DNA of 27,421 bases from Phocaeicola_A sp964514145 (GTDB lineage: Bacteria > Bacteroidota > Bacteroidia > Bacteroidales > Bacteroidaceae), in assembly GCA_964514145.1 (NCBI GenBank), contig CAZEPM010000012.1, positions 1-27,421 on the forward strand, read 5' to 3'. How positions within the stretch are numbered: the stretch's first letter is position 1; every line of letters begins with the position of its first letter. The position numbers were made by a program, and so were the translations under genes. Below the pieces are notes generated by a model. The model did not search any database and was not told the DNA's origin. It saw nothing but the letters and a program-made list of their open reading frames with translations. Shown piece after piece: positions 17,160 through 25,519 of this stretch.

Positions 17160-17210
17160 AGGTGAATAGCTGCTTTATAAGTTTATTTAACCAGCTCGAA
17201 GTTTTCACCT
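17160..17210. repeat. long interrupted stem-loop after znuC
   Basis: Outer arms AGGTGAA (17160-17166) and TTCACCT (17204-17210) enclose inner arms AGCTG (17168-17172) and CAGCT (17192-17196), with an AT-rich 19-base loop. It lies about 105 bases after the znuC stop. There is no T-run, so intrinsic termination is uncertain. The rest of the 249-base gap at 17067-17315 shows nothing else I can name. Confidence 0.35.
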
Positions 17211-17315
17211 TCCGACAAACGTACCTGATCAGCTTATTACACAACTTCAGCCAGCACAATGACAAAGACCTGATAGCACGGTGACCACATCCGTTTGACC
17301 GGGCACTTTGTTGGA

Positions 17316-18089
17316 TCAGTTTTCTGCCTCGTAATGATGGTTTTTCAAAATGCGGTGAGGCAGATTGCCATGTCCCAACAAGTCGATGGGGCAACCGAAG
17401 TGTTTATCGAGCCATTCGGTTGGCACTTCCGTATCCGGATGATAATCGAGTGTTCGGTTGACACAGGCAACCGTCTTTACGTTTTGAAGAATCGTACCGA
17501 TGTCATGACTCACCAAGATGATGGCACAATGGCGGTTGATGTCTTCCAACAAATGATACAGTTGCGCCTCAAACCGTTTGTCTATGTATGTGTTCGGCTC
17601 GTCGAGAATGACCAGATCGGGTTGTGAGATGACGGCTCGTCCGAGCAGTGCACGCTGCATCTGCCCGCCGCTCAACTGTCCGATAGCCCGATTTTCGAGT
17701 CCTTCGAGCCCCATACGCACAACGGTTTCTTCCACTCGTCGGTGCTGCTCGGGCGTGTAGCGTTGCAGCAATCGCTTTTCACCGCTGAGTCCCGAGAGAA
17801 TCACTTCCTTAACGGAGATGGGAAACTTTTTGTCGATGGCATTGTATTGTGGCAGGTAGCCCATTTTGATGTGGTCTGCCAATTGTCCGTTTCGGTAAAA
17901 GGAGATTTGCCCCGCACGGAGCGGCAACAGTCCGAGAATCACCTTGATGAGCGTGGTTTTTCCGCCACCGTTTGGCCCGATGACACCAAGGAAATCATAT
18001 TCGTAGACCGTGAGGTCGATGTCGTGCAGCACCAGTCCGTCTTCGTAGCCGGCAGCCATGTGGCGCAGAGTCAGTAACGGTTGGTTCAT
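17316..18089 (-). CDS. znuC: zinc/manganese ABC transporter ATP-binding protein
   Basis: The 257-residue protein is a complete ABC ATPase: Walker A GPNGGGKTT (38-46), signature LSGGQ (139-143), Walker B LVILDEP (159-165), and the switch His195 in VSHD. GYLPQYNAIDKKFPISV matches metal-family (ZnuC/MntB) ATPases, which power import through a ZnuB-type permease in the inner membrane. Its ATG overlaps the znuA stop as ATGA, so the two are translationally coupled. No permease gene follows: the next gene downstream is the DUF2723 glycosyltransferase, 249 bases away. The znuC name rests on the znuA neighbour; manganese is an alternative substrate. Confidence 0.85.
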   Translation of the reverse strand: MNQPLLTLRHMAAGYEDGLVLHDIDLTVYEYDFLGVIGPNGGGKTTLIKVILGLLPLRAGQISFYRNGQLADHIKMGYLPQYNAIDKKFPISVKEVILSGLSGEKRLLQRYTPEQHRRVEETVVRMGLEGLENRAIGQLSGGQMQRALLGRAVISQPDLVILDEPNTYIDKRFEAQLYHLLEDINRHCAIILVSHDIGTILQNVKTVACVNRTLDYHPDTEVPTEWLDKHFGCPIDLLGHGNLPHRILKNHHYEAEN

Positions 18090-18958
18090 GGTTGTTCGGT
18101 TAAAATTTTAGTTATTCGTATCAGTTCGTCGTCCCAATGATAGTTTAACGGATTGATGGTAACAACCCTTGCCCCGATTTCCCGGGCAATCAGTTCGGCA
18201 TTGCGGGAGTCGAACTCCTTTTGCACGAACACGACGCGGATTTTTTCTTTCCGGCAAAAGTCGATGAGTTGTTGCAAATGAGCAGGCGAGGGTTCCTTAC
18301 CGTGATCTTCGATGCAATATTGCCGCAGACCGTAATCGTGCGCGTAGTAAGTGAGTGCCGGATGATAGATGACAAACGAACGGCCCGGGACATCTGACAA
18401 CAAGGCGCGCACAAGGCTGTCCGTGTGGTTGATAAGGAGTTCGAGACTATCTAAACGTGCCTGAAAAAAGTTTTGGTTCGCGCTGTCCAGCTGACACAAT
18501 GCACGACACATGTTACGAGCAATGATGCGCGCATTGGCAGGAGAGTTCCAGATGTGAGGATCGGCGCCGACGGCATGTCCGTCACGAGCCTCGTGCGAGT
18601 GTGCCTCGTCGGAAATAAAATCCACTCCTTCCGACACATCAAACACTTTCATCTGCGGCGCGTTGGCCTTCAGCTTATCCATCCACGACAGTTCAAAGCC
18701 AATAAGTCCGATACGAAAGTAGGCTTCGCTTTGGGCTAGTCCGACAAGTTGTTGCGGCGTAGGGTCGTAGGTTTCCGGACTGTTTCCGTCCGACACCATG
18801 CACCGAATGGTGAATTTGTCGCCGGCCAGCTGTTCGGCAAAAAAACGTTGCGGCTCGATTGTAACGGTAATGACTCGTTTGTCGGCAGAAACAGGCTCGC
18901 GTTGACAAGCGGTCAGCACAACGGCAAGTAAGAGACTGAATAGAGAAATGTATTTCAT
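18086..18958 (-). CDS. znuA: zinc-binding lipoprotein of an ABC transporter
   Basis: This is a cluster A-I metal-binding protein that delivers zinc (or manganese) to an inner-membrane permease. I chose the ATG at 18958 (290 residues) because it gives an ideal lipoprotein signal, MKYISLFSLLLAVVLTAC, with lipidated Cys18. The ATG at 18985 only adds nine residues in front. The acidic His-rich loop HSHEARDGHAVGADPH (120-135) is typical of ZnuA. His135 (DPHIWNSP) and His199 (YHPALTYYAHDYG) fit the second and third metal ligands. The first ligand, usually His, is replaced by Glu62 in SPETYDPTP. It precedes znuC with a 4-base overlap and follows the YqaA-like gene by 38 bases. Confidence 0.87.
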   Translation of the reverse strand: MKYISLFSLLLAVVLTACQREPVSADKRVITVTIEPQRFFAEQLAGDKFTIRCMVSDGNSPETYDPTPQQLVGLAQSEAYFRIGLIGFELSWMDKLKANAPQMKVFDVSEGVDFISDEAHSHEARDGHAVGADPHIWNSPANARIIARNMCRALCQLDSANQNFFQARLDSLELLINHTDSLVRALLSDVPGRSFVIYHPALTYYAHDYGLRQYCIEDHGKEPSPAHLQQLIDFCRKEKIRVVFVQKEFDSRNAELIAREIGARVVTINPLNYHWDDELIRITKILTEQP

Positions 18959-18996
18959 GCTGTATGCGATATTGATTAATCTCATCCGACCATAAC

Positions 18997-19458
18997 CTAA
19001 AACAAACTTAACACCCCCTCAGCGGCCAATACAATCGAGACATATCTCACTAATTTCCCGAAGGTTACGGACAGCAAAGTAGAGAGAAGGTTGGCACGCA
19101 TCAACCCCAATACAATGACAATACCATCGCCTATTACGGGCAAAAAAGAGAAGAAGCCCATCCATGCTCCGCGTCCGTTGACAAAACGTTCGGCACGTGC
19201 CAGATTTTCGGGTTTGACACGCAAATAGCGCTCTATCCATTCTTTCTTTCCCAAATGACCTATCCAATAACACGACATGGCTCCGGCCGTATTACCAATC
19301 GTGGCGGCAACAACTGTCAGCACCGTGTCGAGTCCCATTTGAGTGAACGCAATCAGCAAAGCCTCCGAACTAAACGGTAGAATGCTTCCGGCCAGAAAAG
19401 CTGCCAGAAACATGCCCGCATATCCGTAGTCTAGAAGAAAATGGAGAGCTGCATCCAT
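18997..19458 (-). CDS. DedA/YqaA-like (VTT-domain) membrane protein
   Basis: The 153-residue membrane protein begins with a hydrophobic span and the reentrant-loop motif FLAGSILPFSSEALL (residues 20-34). It continues with AATIGNTAGAMSCYWIGHLG and, after a charged loop, with FFSFLPVIGDGIVIVLGLM. This layout is that of the short YqaA-type members of the DedA/SNARE-associated superfamily; larger DedA relatives move undecaprenyl phosphate or phospholipids across the membrane. The substrate of the YqaA branch is unknown to me. It overlaps the end of the preceding membrane-protein gene by 28 bases and is followed by znuA after 38 bases, so all three are probably co-transcribed. Confidence 0.85.
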   Translation of the reverse strand: MDAALHFLLDYGYAGMFLAAFLAGSILPFSSEALLIAFTQMGLDTVLTVVAATIGNTAGAMSCYWIGHLGKKEWIERYLRVKPENLARAERFVNGRGAWMGFFSFLPVIGDGIVIVLGLMRANLLSTLLSVTFGKLVRYVSIVLAAEGVLSLF

Positions 19459-20438
19459 AGACTCTCGTAAATAAACAACAAGACAAGGAATACGAACATG
19501 ACAATGCCTGAGATCAAACTTCCACGATTACGCGTCACGGCAAAATAATGCCCTGTCAGAATGCTGGTCAAGGCGATGAGCGGACTCAGTAAAATAGCAA
19601 TGTAACCCACCTGCACAACTGCAAGGATGAATAGCAAAGCCTCCACGGTCATCAGGTAATAAATAAAGGTACGCGTACGGATCTTGTCCTGAAAACTTTG
19701 GACAGAATATTGCGTGTAAATCCACAGACCAAACACAAGAATAAAAGCTAACGCCAGCCAATGCAATAAGGGCACATCGGTATACACAAACGGATAAAAT
19801 GTCAACAGTTCTTCTAAAAACAGGGAGAAAAAGCTCACCACATCTGTCGTCAGCGCAACATAGCCCAGCAAGAACCAATAAGGTAAGAAGACACCTACCA
19901 AAGCTGCGAGAAACGAACGGAGTGAAAACATGTGCAATCGGGCTTGCAAACAAAAGAAAAACGGCAGTAACCACAATAACTGAATGAGCAGCAGACTTCC
20001 CAATCCGAAAAAGAAGAATCCTTGAAAGTTCTGCATGATAGGTTCATGACTATGAAAACTGCAAAAAAAGAAATAAATGGCAGCCAACAGACAACAAGTC
20101 AACAAAAGTCCGGCCTCAAGACGATGAGGCAGACAACAAGCTGAGAGCAAAACGTAGATAGTGAGGTAAAAAGTGGAATATATGCGGATTAAGGAATGCC
20201 GGATGGTGAGAAGCCGAAGCAACACAATCGAGATTAAGCCTACAACCAGACCAGCCACACAACTGAAATTGAACCATCCCCCGGGAATTTCCGACAACAA
20301 ACTCTCCCACCACACGGAGGCAATCTGCGGAAAGTCCGGCGAAGGACCAAACAGCCAGAACAGTACGGCGATTAAACCGGCCACAAACAGCGGAAAGGTA
20401 CGCGTGGCCAATATGTCTTGTATGTATTTGCTCCTCAT
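19431..20438 (-). CDS. polytopic membrane protein of unknown function
   Basis: I do not recognise this 335-residue protein with confidence. It is almost wholly hydrophobic, with about ten membrane spans and short loops; examples are FPLFVAGLIAVLFWLFG near the N terminus, FFFFGLGSLLLIQLLWLLPF mid-way, and ISGIVMFVFLVLLFIYESLW at the end. It shows no ABC-3 permease signature, kinase or enzyme motif. The true start is most likely the ATG at 20438 (MRSKYIQDIL), one base after the purD stop; an in-frame TTG at 20450 would overlap purD. The 3' end overlaps the YqaA-like gene by 28 bases. Location after purD and general layout recall DUF6427-type proteins of Bacteroidota, but that is from memory and uncertain. 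Confidence 0.8.
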   Translation of the reverse strand: MRSKYIQDILATRTFPLFVAGLIAVLFWLFGPSPDFPQIASVWWESLLSEIPGGWFNFSCVAGLVVGLISIVLLRLLTIRHSLIRIYSTFYLTIYVLLSACCLPHRLEAGLLLTCCLLAAIYFFFCSFHSHEPIMQNFQGFFFFGLGSLLLIQLLWLLPFFFCLQARLHMFSLRSFLAALVGVFLPYWFLLGYVALTTDVVSFFSLFLEELLTFYPFVYTDVPLLHWLALAFILVFGLWIYTQYSVQSFQDKIRTRTFIYYLMTVEALLFILAVVQVGYIAILLSPLIALTSILTGHYFAVTRNRGSLISGIVMFVFLVLLFIYESLWMQLSIFF

Positions 20439-20439
20439 C

Positions 20440-21708
20440 TCAAAGATCAAATCCTATATCTGAACGGAAATATTTCTTCTCAAATTGAATTTTCTGTGCA
20501 TTGGCAAACGAACGTGTCAACGCATCATCTTTATCGGCTCCATACGAACTCACCGCGATGACACGTCCTCCATCGGTCACGATCCGACCGTTTTTTGTCG
20601 TCGTTCCGGCGTGGAATACAATGCTGTCTGTTACCTCATCGAGCCCGTCGATGGGGAATCCTTTTTCGTAAGCCTCCGGATAACCGCCCGAAACCAGCAT
20701 GACGCATACGGCCGAACGCGGGTCGATGAGCAGTTCTTTCCGGTCGAGTGTTCCGTTGACCACACCTTCAAAAAGGTCGACCAAATCATTTTGAATACGC
20801 AACATCACGCTTTCCGTTTCCGGATCACCCATGCGCACGTTGTATTCGATGAGCATCGGTTCGCCCTTCACGTTAATCAGACCAAAGAAGATAAAACCTT
20901 TATAATCAATACCTTCAGCGATCAATCCCTCGATGGTGGGACGAATGATGCGGTCTTCAACCTTTTTCATCCATACGGCATCAGCAAAAGGAACCGGTGA
21001 GACTGAGCCCATACCTCCGGTGTTCAATCCTTTGTCACCCTCGCCTATGCGCTTATAATCTTTCGCTTCCGGCAGTATTTTGTAGTGCGTACCATCGGTC
21101 AGAACGAAAACCGAGCATTCAATGCCACTCAGAAACTCTTCGATGACAACGGTTGCCGAGGCACTTCCGAACATTCCGTTAAGCATTTCTTTCAATTCTT
21201 GCTTCGCCTTTTCGAGTGTAGGAAGAATCAATACGCCTTTTCCGGCACACAGACCGTCAGCCTTCAAAACGTAGGGAGCCTCCAGATTTTCCAGAAATTC
21301 CAATCCTTCTTCCAGATTTTCCGCCGTGATGGTCTTATATTCGGCTGTGGGTATGTGGTGCCGTTGCATGAAACCTTTCGCAAATTCTTTACTGCCCTCG
21401 AGCACGGCTCCTGCTTTCGACGGACCGATAACGGGAACCGATGCGAGTGCACTGTCTTGCTTGAAATAGTCGTAGATTCCCTTTACCAGCGGATCTTCCG
21501 GACCGACAACTACCATGTTGACATCATGACTCAATACGAACTCGCGAATACCGGCAAAATCGTCAACCTTGATGGCAACATTCTCGCCAACATGGTTCGT
21601 TCCGGCATTTCCCGGAGCAATATATAGTTTGTCAACTTTCGGACTTTGGGAGATTTTCCAAGCAAGTGCGTGTTCGCGACCGCCTGAACCGATTAATAAA
21701 ATATTCAT
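20440..21708 (-). CDS. purD: phosphoribosylamine-glycine ligase
   Basis: PurD joins glycine to 5-phosphoribosylamine with ATP, the second step of de novo purine synthesis. I start it at the ATG at 21708 because the family begins with MNILLIGSGGREHALAWK; this gives 422 residues, the normal length. The reading frame stays open to 21918, but that part lies within the preceding peptidase gene and is not PurD-like. Visible marks are GSGGREH (7-13), the ATP-grasp segments APYVLKADGLCAGKGV and SVFVLTDGTHYKILPEAKDY, NTGGMGSVSP, and EYNVRMGDPE with metal-binding residues. It lies 52 bases after the peptidase and one base before the membrane-protein start. Confidence 0.95.
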   Translation of the reverse strand: MNILLIGSGGREHALAWKISQSPKVDKLYIAPGNAGTNHVGENVAIKVDDFAGIREFVLSHDVNMVVVGPEDPLVKGIYDYFKQDSALASVPVIGPSKAGAVLEGSKEFAKGFMQRHHIPTAEYKTITAENLEEGLEFLENLEAPYVLKADGLCAGKGVLILPTLEKAKQELKEMLNGMFGSASATVVIEEFLSGIECSVFVLTDGTHYKILPEAKDYKRIGEGDKGLNTGGMGSVSPVPFADAVWMKKVEDRIIRPTIEGLIAEGIDYKGFIFFGLINVKGEPMLIEYNVRMGDPETESVMLRIQNDLVDLFEGVVNGTLDRKELLIDPRSAVCVMLVSGGYPEAYEKGFPIDGLDEVTDSIVFHAGTTTKNGRIVTDGGRVIAVSSYGADKDDALTRSFANAQKIQFEKKYFRSDIGFDL

Positions 21709-21760
21709 CTTATCCTGATTTTTAATAGACCTGTTCATAATGTTTTCTTTTTGAGCTTGA

Positions 21761-24016
21761 CTATAAATGTTCTTCGAAATAGCGGGTGATGTGTTCGTGT
21801 AAATGCACCCGATCGCGTCCGGCCATGTTGTGTCCTTGCCCCGGATAAATAAACAAATCCGGATGGGTGCCTGCATCAATGCAGGCACGGATAAACGACA
21901 GAGTGTGTTGAGGAACACAAACCGGATCGTTACCGCCGATAATCAGTTCCAGCCGTCCTTTTAAATTTCCGGCGCGCAGACGCAAATTGCTTTGCTTGTA
22001 ACCTTCCGGATTCTCTTTCGGATGATCCATATAACGTTCACCGTACATAATCTCGTAATATTCCCAGTCGATGACCGGACCGCCGGCCACACCAACCTTG
22101 AACACGTCCGGATAGGTCAACATCAGATTGGTGGTCATAAATCCGCCAAAACTCCAACCATGTACGCCCAAACGGTGATTGTCTACGTATGGCAGACTCT
22201 TCAGGAACTCAACGCCTTCCAGCTGGTCTTTCATCTCTTCGGTTCCCAACTGACGGAAAGTGCAGTTTTCAAAAGCCAAACCGCGATTCGAACTGCCACG
22301 GTTATCGACGGTAAACATGATGTAACCTTTCTGTGCCATGTAAATATCCCATCCTCGTACACCATAGTGGAACGTATTTATCAACATTTGGGCATGGGGA
22401 CCACCATAAACATAGACAATCGCCGGATATTTGCGAGTGGGATCGAAATCGGCCGGTTTGACAAGCCGGTAGTAAAGGTCTGTCGTTCCGTCAGCAGCCT
22501 TGATGGTACCCGTTTCTATCAGAGGCACTTTGTAGTCAGCCCATGGGTCATCGGCAGTCAACAGATTCTTGGTCACCTTGCCGTCTGCTGTGCTGATCAG
22601 GTCGATGTTGCGCGGAATGTCCGGTGAAGAATAATTGTCTATGAGGTAAGTGCCGCCGGCTGACAGTTGCACCCGATGCACTCCCTCATCGTTGCCCAGC
22701 AGTCTGCGTTTGCCATTGCGGATGCTGACCGCATAAGTATTCGTCTGCATGGGTGAGACTTCCGTACTCGTAATCACGATTTCTTTCTTCTTGTCATAAA
22801 ACCCAACGATGCTTTGCACCAGCCAATCGCCTTGTGTGAGAGAACGCATGGCAATGGTGGTGCGATAGGTGCCGCCGTTCGGACTTTCCATCCAACCGCT
22901 CTCATCGCTCTCTTTAGTCGTATCACACAGATACAAGTGGTTATATCCGTCGCGCTGACTTTGGCAGATAAACTGCGTATGGTCCCACGGCAAGAACGTT
23001 ATCGGTTGCTGAGGTTCGACGTATTTGGGGTGTTTTTCTTCGTAGACTACTGCTTCCCGTTCTCCGCTCACTGCGTCGTAGCGTACAAGCTGTGCATGGT
23101 TTTGGTCACGATTCAACTCTATGACATAAATTTTCTCTTCGTCGGGAGTCCAACTGATGTTCGTGAAATAGCGGTCGGTCGGATCTCCGGTATTCAGATA
23201 CACCACGCGATTATCGGCCAGACGATAGATGCCCACTGTCACTTTGTGGCTATCCATGCCGGCCATCGGATATTTGTCCGGTTCCAAGGTTGCGATGCGT
23301 GTGTCAAGATTCACCTGCGGATAATCGGTCACCATGCTCTGATCCATCCGGTAAAAAGCGACACTCGATCCTTTGGGACTCCAAAAGATGCCTTTGACTA
23401 TACCGAACTCATTGCGGTGAACAGCCTGTCCGTACACAATGTCGTGAGGCTTGGGCGCAGTAACCGAATCAGCAAATTCCGGTGAAAGCAGCTCTTGCGT
23501 GTCGGCACGGTCTGTACAGTTGACATAGAGCGCATCGCCAACGGTATAGGCCACTGCCCGGTGATCGGGACTGATTTCCATGTTTGCAGCCGCTTGATCA
23601 AAACCAATGACGTGGTCAACCTGTTTTTGTTCGAAATCAACATAGACGAGACACAAAGGCAAACGGAACAAAACGATCGGCCGCTCCGGATCCGGGAAAG
23701 AACAGTTCTGCAACGTGCGCAAATGCCCTAATGAGGTCTTGGTGTATGCGCTCAGGCTTTGATTGATTTCATCCAGCGTAAAAAGCACCGATTCTTCGCC
23801 CTTGCGCGGATCGACAACCTTCACCTCGTCAACATCGGGCATCATGCAACGATCGCCCCACCATTGCAACCCATAAATATTCTTGGCCGTACAATTATAA
23901 TAATTACTACCGCCCGGAATCAAGTCTTCCAGCGTAAAATCTTTTTTTGTTTGTGCCATAAGCATCGCGGTTGACACCCAGAAGAGCGTCACGAACATGT
24001 TAATCTTATTTTTCAT
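21761..24016 (-). CDS. S9 family prolyl oligopeptidase, PtpA/DPP-IV-like
   Basis: This is a secreted serine exopeptidase that most closely resembles, from memory, prolyl tripeptidyl peptidase A of Porphyromonas gingivalis (shared FWSPKGS, AFYRMDQSMV, YVYGGPHAQ, GWDIYMAQKGY, HGWSFGGFMTTNLMLT). It would release tripeptides ending in proline from peptide N termini in the periplasm. The ATG at 24016 gives 751 residues with signal peptide MFVTLFWVSTAMLMA (residues 7-21); the frame stays open to 24196, but inside the methyltransferase gene. An eight-bladed propeller precedes the alpha/beta-hydrolase, whose triad is Ser622 (GWSFGG), Asp697 (GGNDPV) and His729 (GQGHNM). The start overlaps the methyltransferase end by 11 bases. 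Dipeptidyl peptidase IV is the alternative. Confidence 0.88.
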   Translation of the reverse strand: MKNKINMFVTLFWVSTAMLMAQTKKDFTLEDLIPGGSNYYNCTAKNIYGLQWWGDRCMMPDVDEVKVVDPRKGEESVLFTLDEINQSLSAYTKTSLGHLRTLQNCSFPDPERPIVLFRLPLCLVYVDFEQKQVDHVIGFDQAAANMEISPDHRAVAYTVGDALYVNCTDRADTQELLSPEFADSVTAPKPHDIVYGQAVHRNEFGIVKGIFWSPKGSSVAFYRMDQSMVTDYPQVNLDTRIATLEPDKYPMAGMDSHKVTVGIYRLADNRVVYLNTGDPTDRYFTNISWTPDEEKIYVIELNRDQNHAQLVRYDAVSGEREAVVYEEKHPKYVEPQQPITFLPWDHTQFICQSQRDGYNHLYLCDTTKESDESGWMESPNGGTYRTTIAMRSLTQGDWLVQSIVGFYDKKKEIVITSTEVSPMQTNTYAVSIRNGKRRLLGNDEGVHRVQLSAGGTYLIDNYSSPDIPRNIDLISTADGKVTKNLLTADDPWADYKVPLIETGTIKAADGTTDLYYRLVKPADFDPTRKYPAIVYVYGGPHAQMLINTFHYGVRGWDIYMAQKGYIMFTVDNRGSSNRGLAFENCTFRQLGTEEMKDQLEGVEFLKSLPYVDNHRLGVHGWSFGGFMTTNLMLTYPDVFKVGVAGGPVIDWEYYEIMYGERYMDHPKENPEGYKQSNLRLRAGNLKGRLELIIGGNDPVCVPQHTLSFIRACIDAGTHPDLFIYPGQGHNMAGRDRVHLHEHITRYFEEHL

Positions 24017-25289
24017 AACCTCTGCGTGATTTATCTTTGGAGGCATGTCCATGTCTGTTTTTTCCTGTGCGTTCTGCAAAGGTTCCGGCATCGCGCCGAC
24101 CCCTTGTTCCTTGCGACAAACGGGCATGTCCGTTTTCCTTGTATGCTTTGTGTTCTTTGAACCGCCCGCTAAACAGTTCGTATTTACGAAACTCACAAGC
24201 TAGAGCGCCATTGAACAAAGGGATTTTTTCCGAGGCTTTCAGGCCGATTTCGTCAAAACATTCGTTATGATAGCTCAAGATCCAAGCATTGTTTCCGATG
24301 AATGCATGCTTCAGTCGCTCGCCGATGCAACGATAGAGTCCCAGCAAATCGTTTGTCGAAATGCGCTCACCGTAAGGCGGATTGGTCACCATCAGAGCTT
24401 TTTCCTGCGGGTGTTCGAACTCCTCCATCGGACGAACCTGCAAGACAATATTTCTGCTTAGTCCCGCTGCCTTCACATTGTGTGAAGCAATCTGTATGGC
24501 CTGACGCTTGATGTCATAACCATAAATTGTATGCGTAAACGCTCTTTCCTGCGAATCGTCTTCATACACCTGTTCGAACAATTCCTTATCGAAGTCGTTC
24601 CACTTCTCAAAAGCATATTCCTTGCGAAAGACACCGGGAGCGATGTTGCGGGCAATCAGACCGGCCTCGATGAGCAACGTGCCCGAACCGCACATGGGAT
24701 CAATAAAGTCACACTCGCCATGCCAACCCGTAAGCAAAATCATGCCGGCAGCCAAGACCTCGTTGAGCGGAGCTTCTACGGCTTCCTGACGATAGCCGCG
24801 ACGATGCAACGATTCGCCGGAAGAGTCGAGCGACAGCGTACACGTGTTTTGGGCGATATGAATATGAAGTAACAAGTCTGGATTGTTGATGCGGACAATG
24901 GGACGTTTTCCCGTTTTCTCGCGGAAATAGTCGGCAATGGCATCCTTGACGCGATAGGCAACGAACTTCGAATGACGGAACTCTTCGGAAAAGATCACGG
25001 CATCGACGGCAAAACTGCTCTCGGGAGTAAGGTAACGCTCCCACGCGATGGCCTTCACCTCACGATACACGTCATCGGCATTTGATGCCTTAAAATGTTT
25101 AATGGGTTTCAAGATACGGATAGCCGTCCGTAAAGCGAAATTAGCCCGATACATCATCCTTTTATCACCCGTGAACGACACCATGCGTCTTCCGATTTCC
25201 ACATGATTGGCTCCCAACTCAATCAATTCTTTTGCAAGGACCTGTTCCAATCCCTGGAATGTTTTCGCTATCAGCTCAAATTCTTCCAT
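24006..25289 (-). CDS. THUMP-domain class I SAM-dependent RNA methyltransferase (RlmL-like)
   Basis: The protein methylates a guanine N2 in RNA, probably 23S rRNA like the N-terminal half of E. coli RlmL. I start it at MEEFELIAKTFQGLE (25289; 427 residues) because that is the family's N terminus; the frame is open further to 25355. A ferredoxin-like and THUMP region fills about residues 1-170. The SAM-binding motif DPMCGSGTLLIE is at 197-208 and the catalytic NPPYGER at 303-309. After the catalytic domain comes a basic tail rich in Arg, Lys and Gly (about 380-427), possibly for rRNA binding. It is the first gene of the long minus-strand run and overlaps the peptidase start by 11 bases. Confidence 0.9.
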   Translation of the reverse strand: MEEFELIAKTFQGLEQVLAKELIELGANHVEIGRRMVSFTGDKRMMYRANFALRTAIRILKPIKHFKASNADDVYREVKAIAWERYLTPESSFAVDAVIFSEEFRHSKFVAYRVKDAIADYFREKTGKRPIVRINNPDLLLHIHIAQNTCTLSLDSSGESLHRRGYRQEAVEAPLNEVLAAGMILLTGWHGECDFIDPMCGSGTLLIEAGLIARNIAPGVFRKEYAFEKWNDFDKELFEQVYEDDSQERAFTHTIYGYDIKRQAIQIASHNVKAAGLSRNIVLQVRPMEEFEHPQEKALMVTNPPYGERISTNDLLGLYRCIGERLKHAFIGNNAWILSYHNECFDEIGLKASEKIPLFNGALACEFRKYELFSGRFKEHKAYKENGHARLSQGTRGRRDAGTFAERTGKNRHGHASKDKSRRGYEK

Positions 25290-25352
25290 AAAAAACGTGT
25301 AACTGTTTGTTTTTAGGTTGACGGGCAGCCGGCACCCTTCAGTTATTGGTTG

Positions 25353-25383
25353 CAAAGAAACAGTTTTTTCGCTGCTTAATCAA
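25353..25383 (-). promoter_or_regulatory. Bacteroidota-type promoter of the methyltransferase-to-znuC run
   Basis: On the minus strand TTG (25381-25383) is followed after 20 bases by TTTCTTTG (25353-25360), a TAnnTTTG box with one mismatch. The leader to the ATG at 25289 would be about 57 bases. It faces away from the plus-strand promoter at 25490-25497. Confidence 0.5.
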
Positions 25384-25489
25384 GCATTTACCCGAAAATC
25401 ATCGCTTTGTGGCTCCTTTTTCAGACAAAACCGCACCTCTTTCCGCTAAAAAAAACCGCACAAATGCCGCAACAACAAGCGAAATGGCT

Positions 25490-25497
25490 TATCTTTG
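25490..25497 (+). promoter_or_regulatory. -7 box of the lytic transglycosylase gene
   Basis: TATCTTTG matches TAnnTTTG exactly. A start of transcription near 25504 would exclude the upstream in-frame ATGs and leaves about 16 bases of leader before the ATG at 25520. No TTG is seen at the usual -33 distance. Confidence 0.45.
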
Positions 25498-25519
25498 GAT
25501 GAATAAAACCAGTTTGCTT

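Noticed and set aside
17093..17284. Possible small protein of 63 residues in the znuC-DUF2723 gap
   Set aside because: It overlaps the DUF2723 promoter box and the inverted repeats on the opposite strand and resembles no protein I know.
21709..21918. 70-codon N-terminal extension of purD
   Set aside because: It lies inside the peptidase gene and the real PurD N terminus MNILLIGSGGREH starts at 21708.
24017..24196. 60-codon N-terminal extension of the peptidase
   Set aside because: It overlaps the methyltransferase 3' end, and a proper signal peptide begins at 24016.
25346..25519. 58-codon N-terminal extension of the lytic transglycosylase
   Set aside because: It would run through the -7 box at 25490-25497 and bury the signal peptide.
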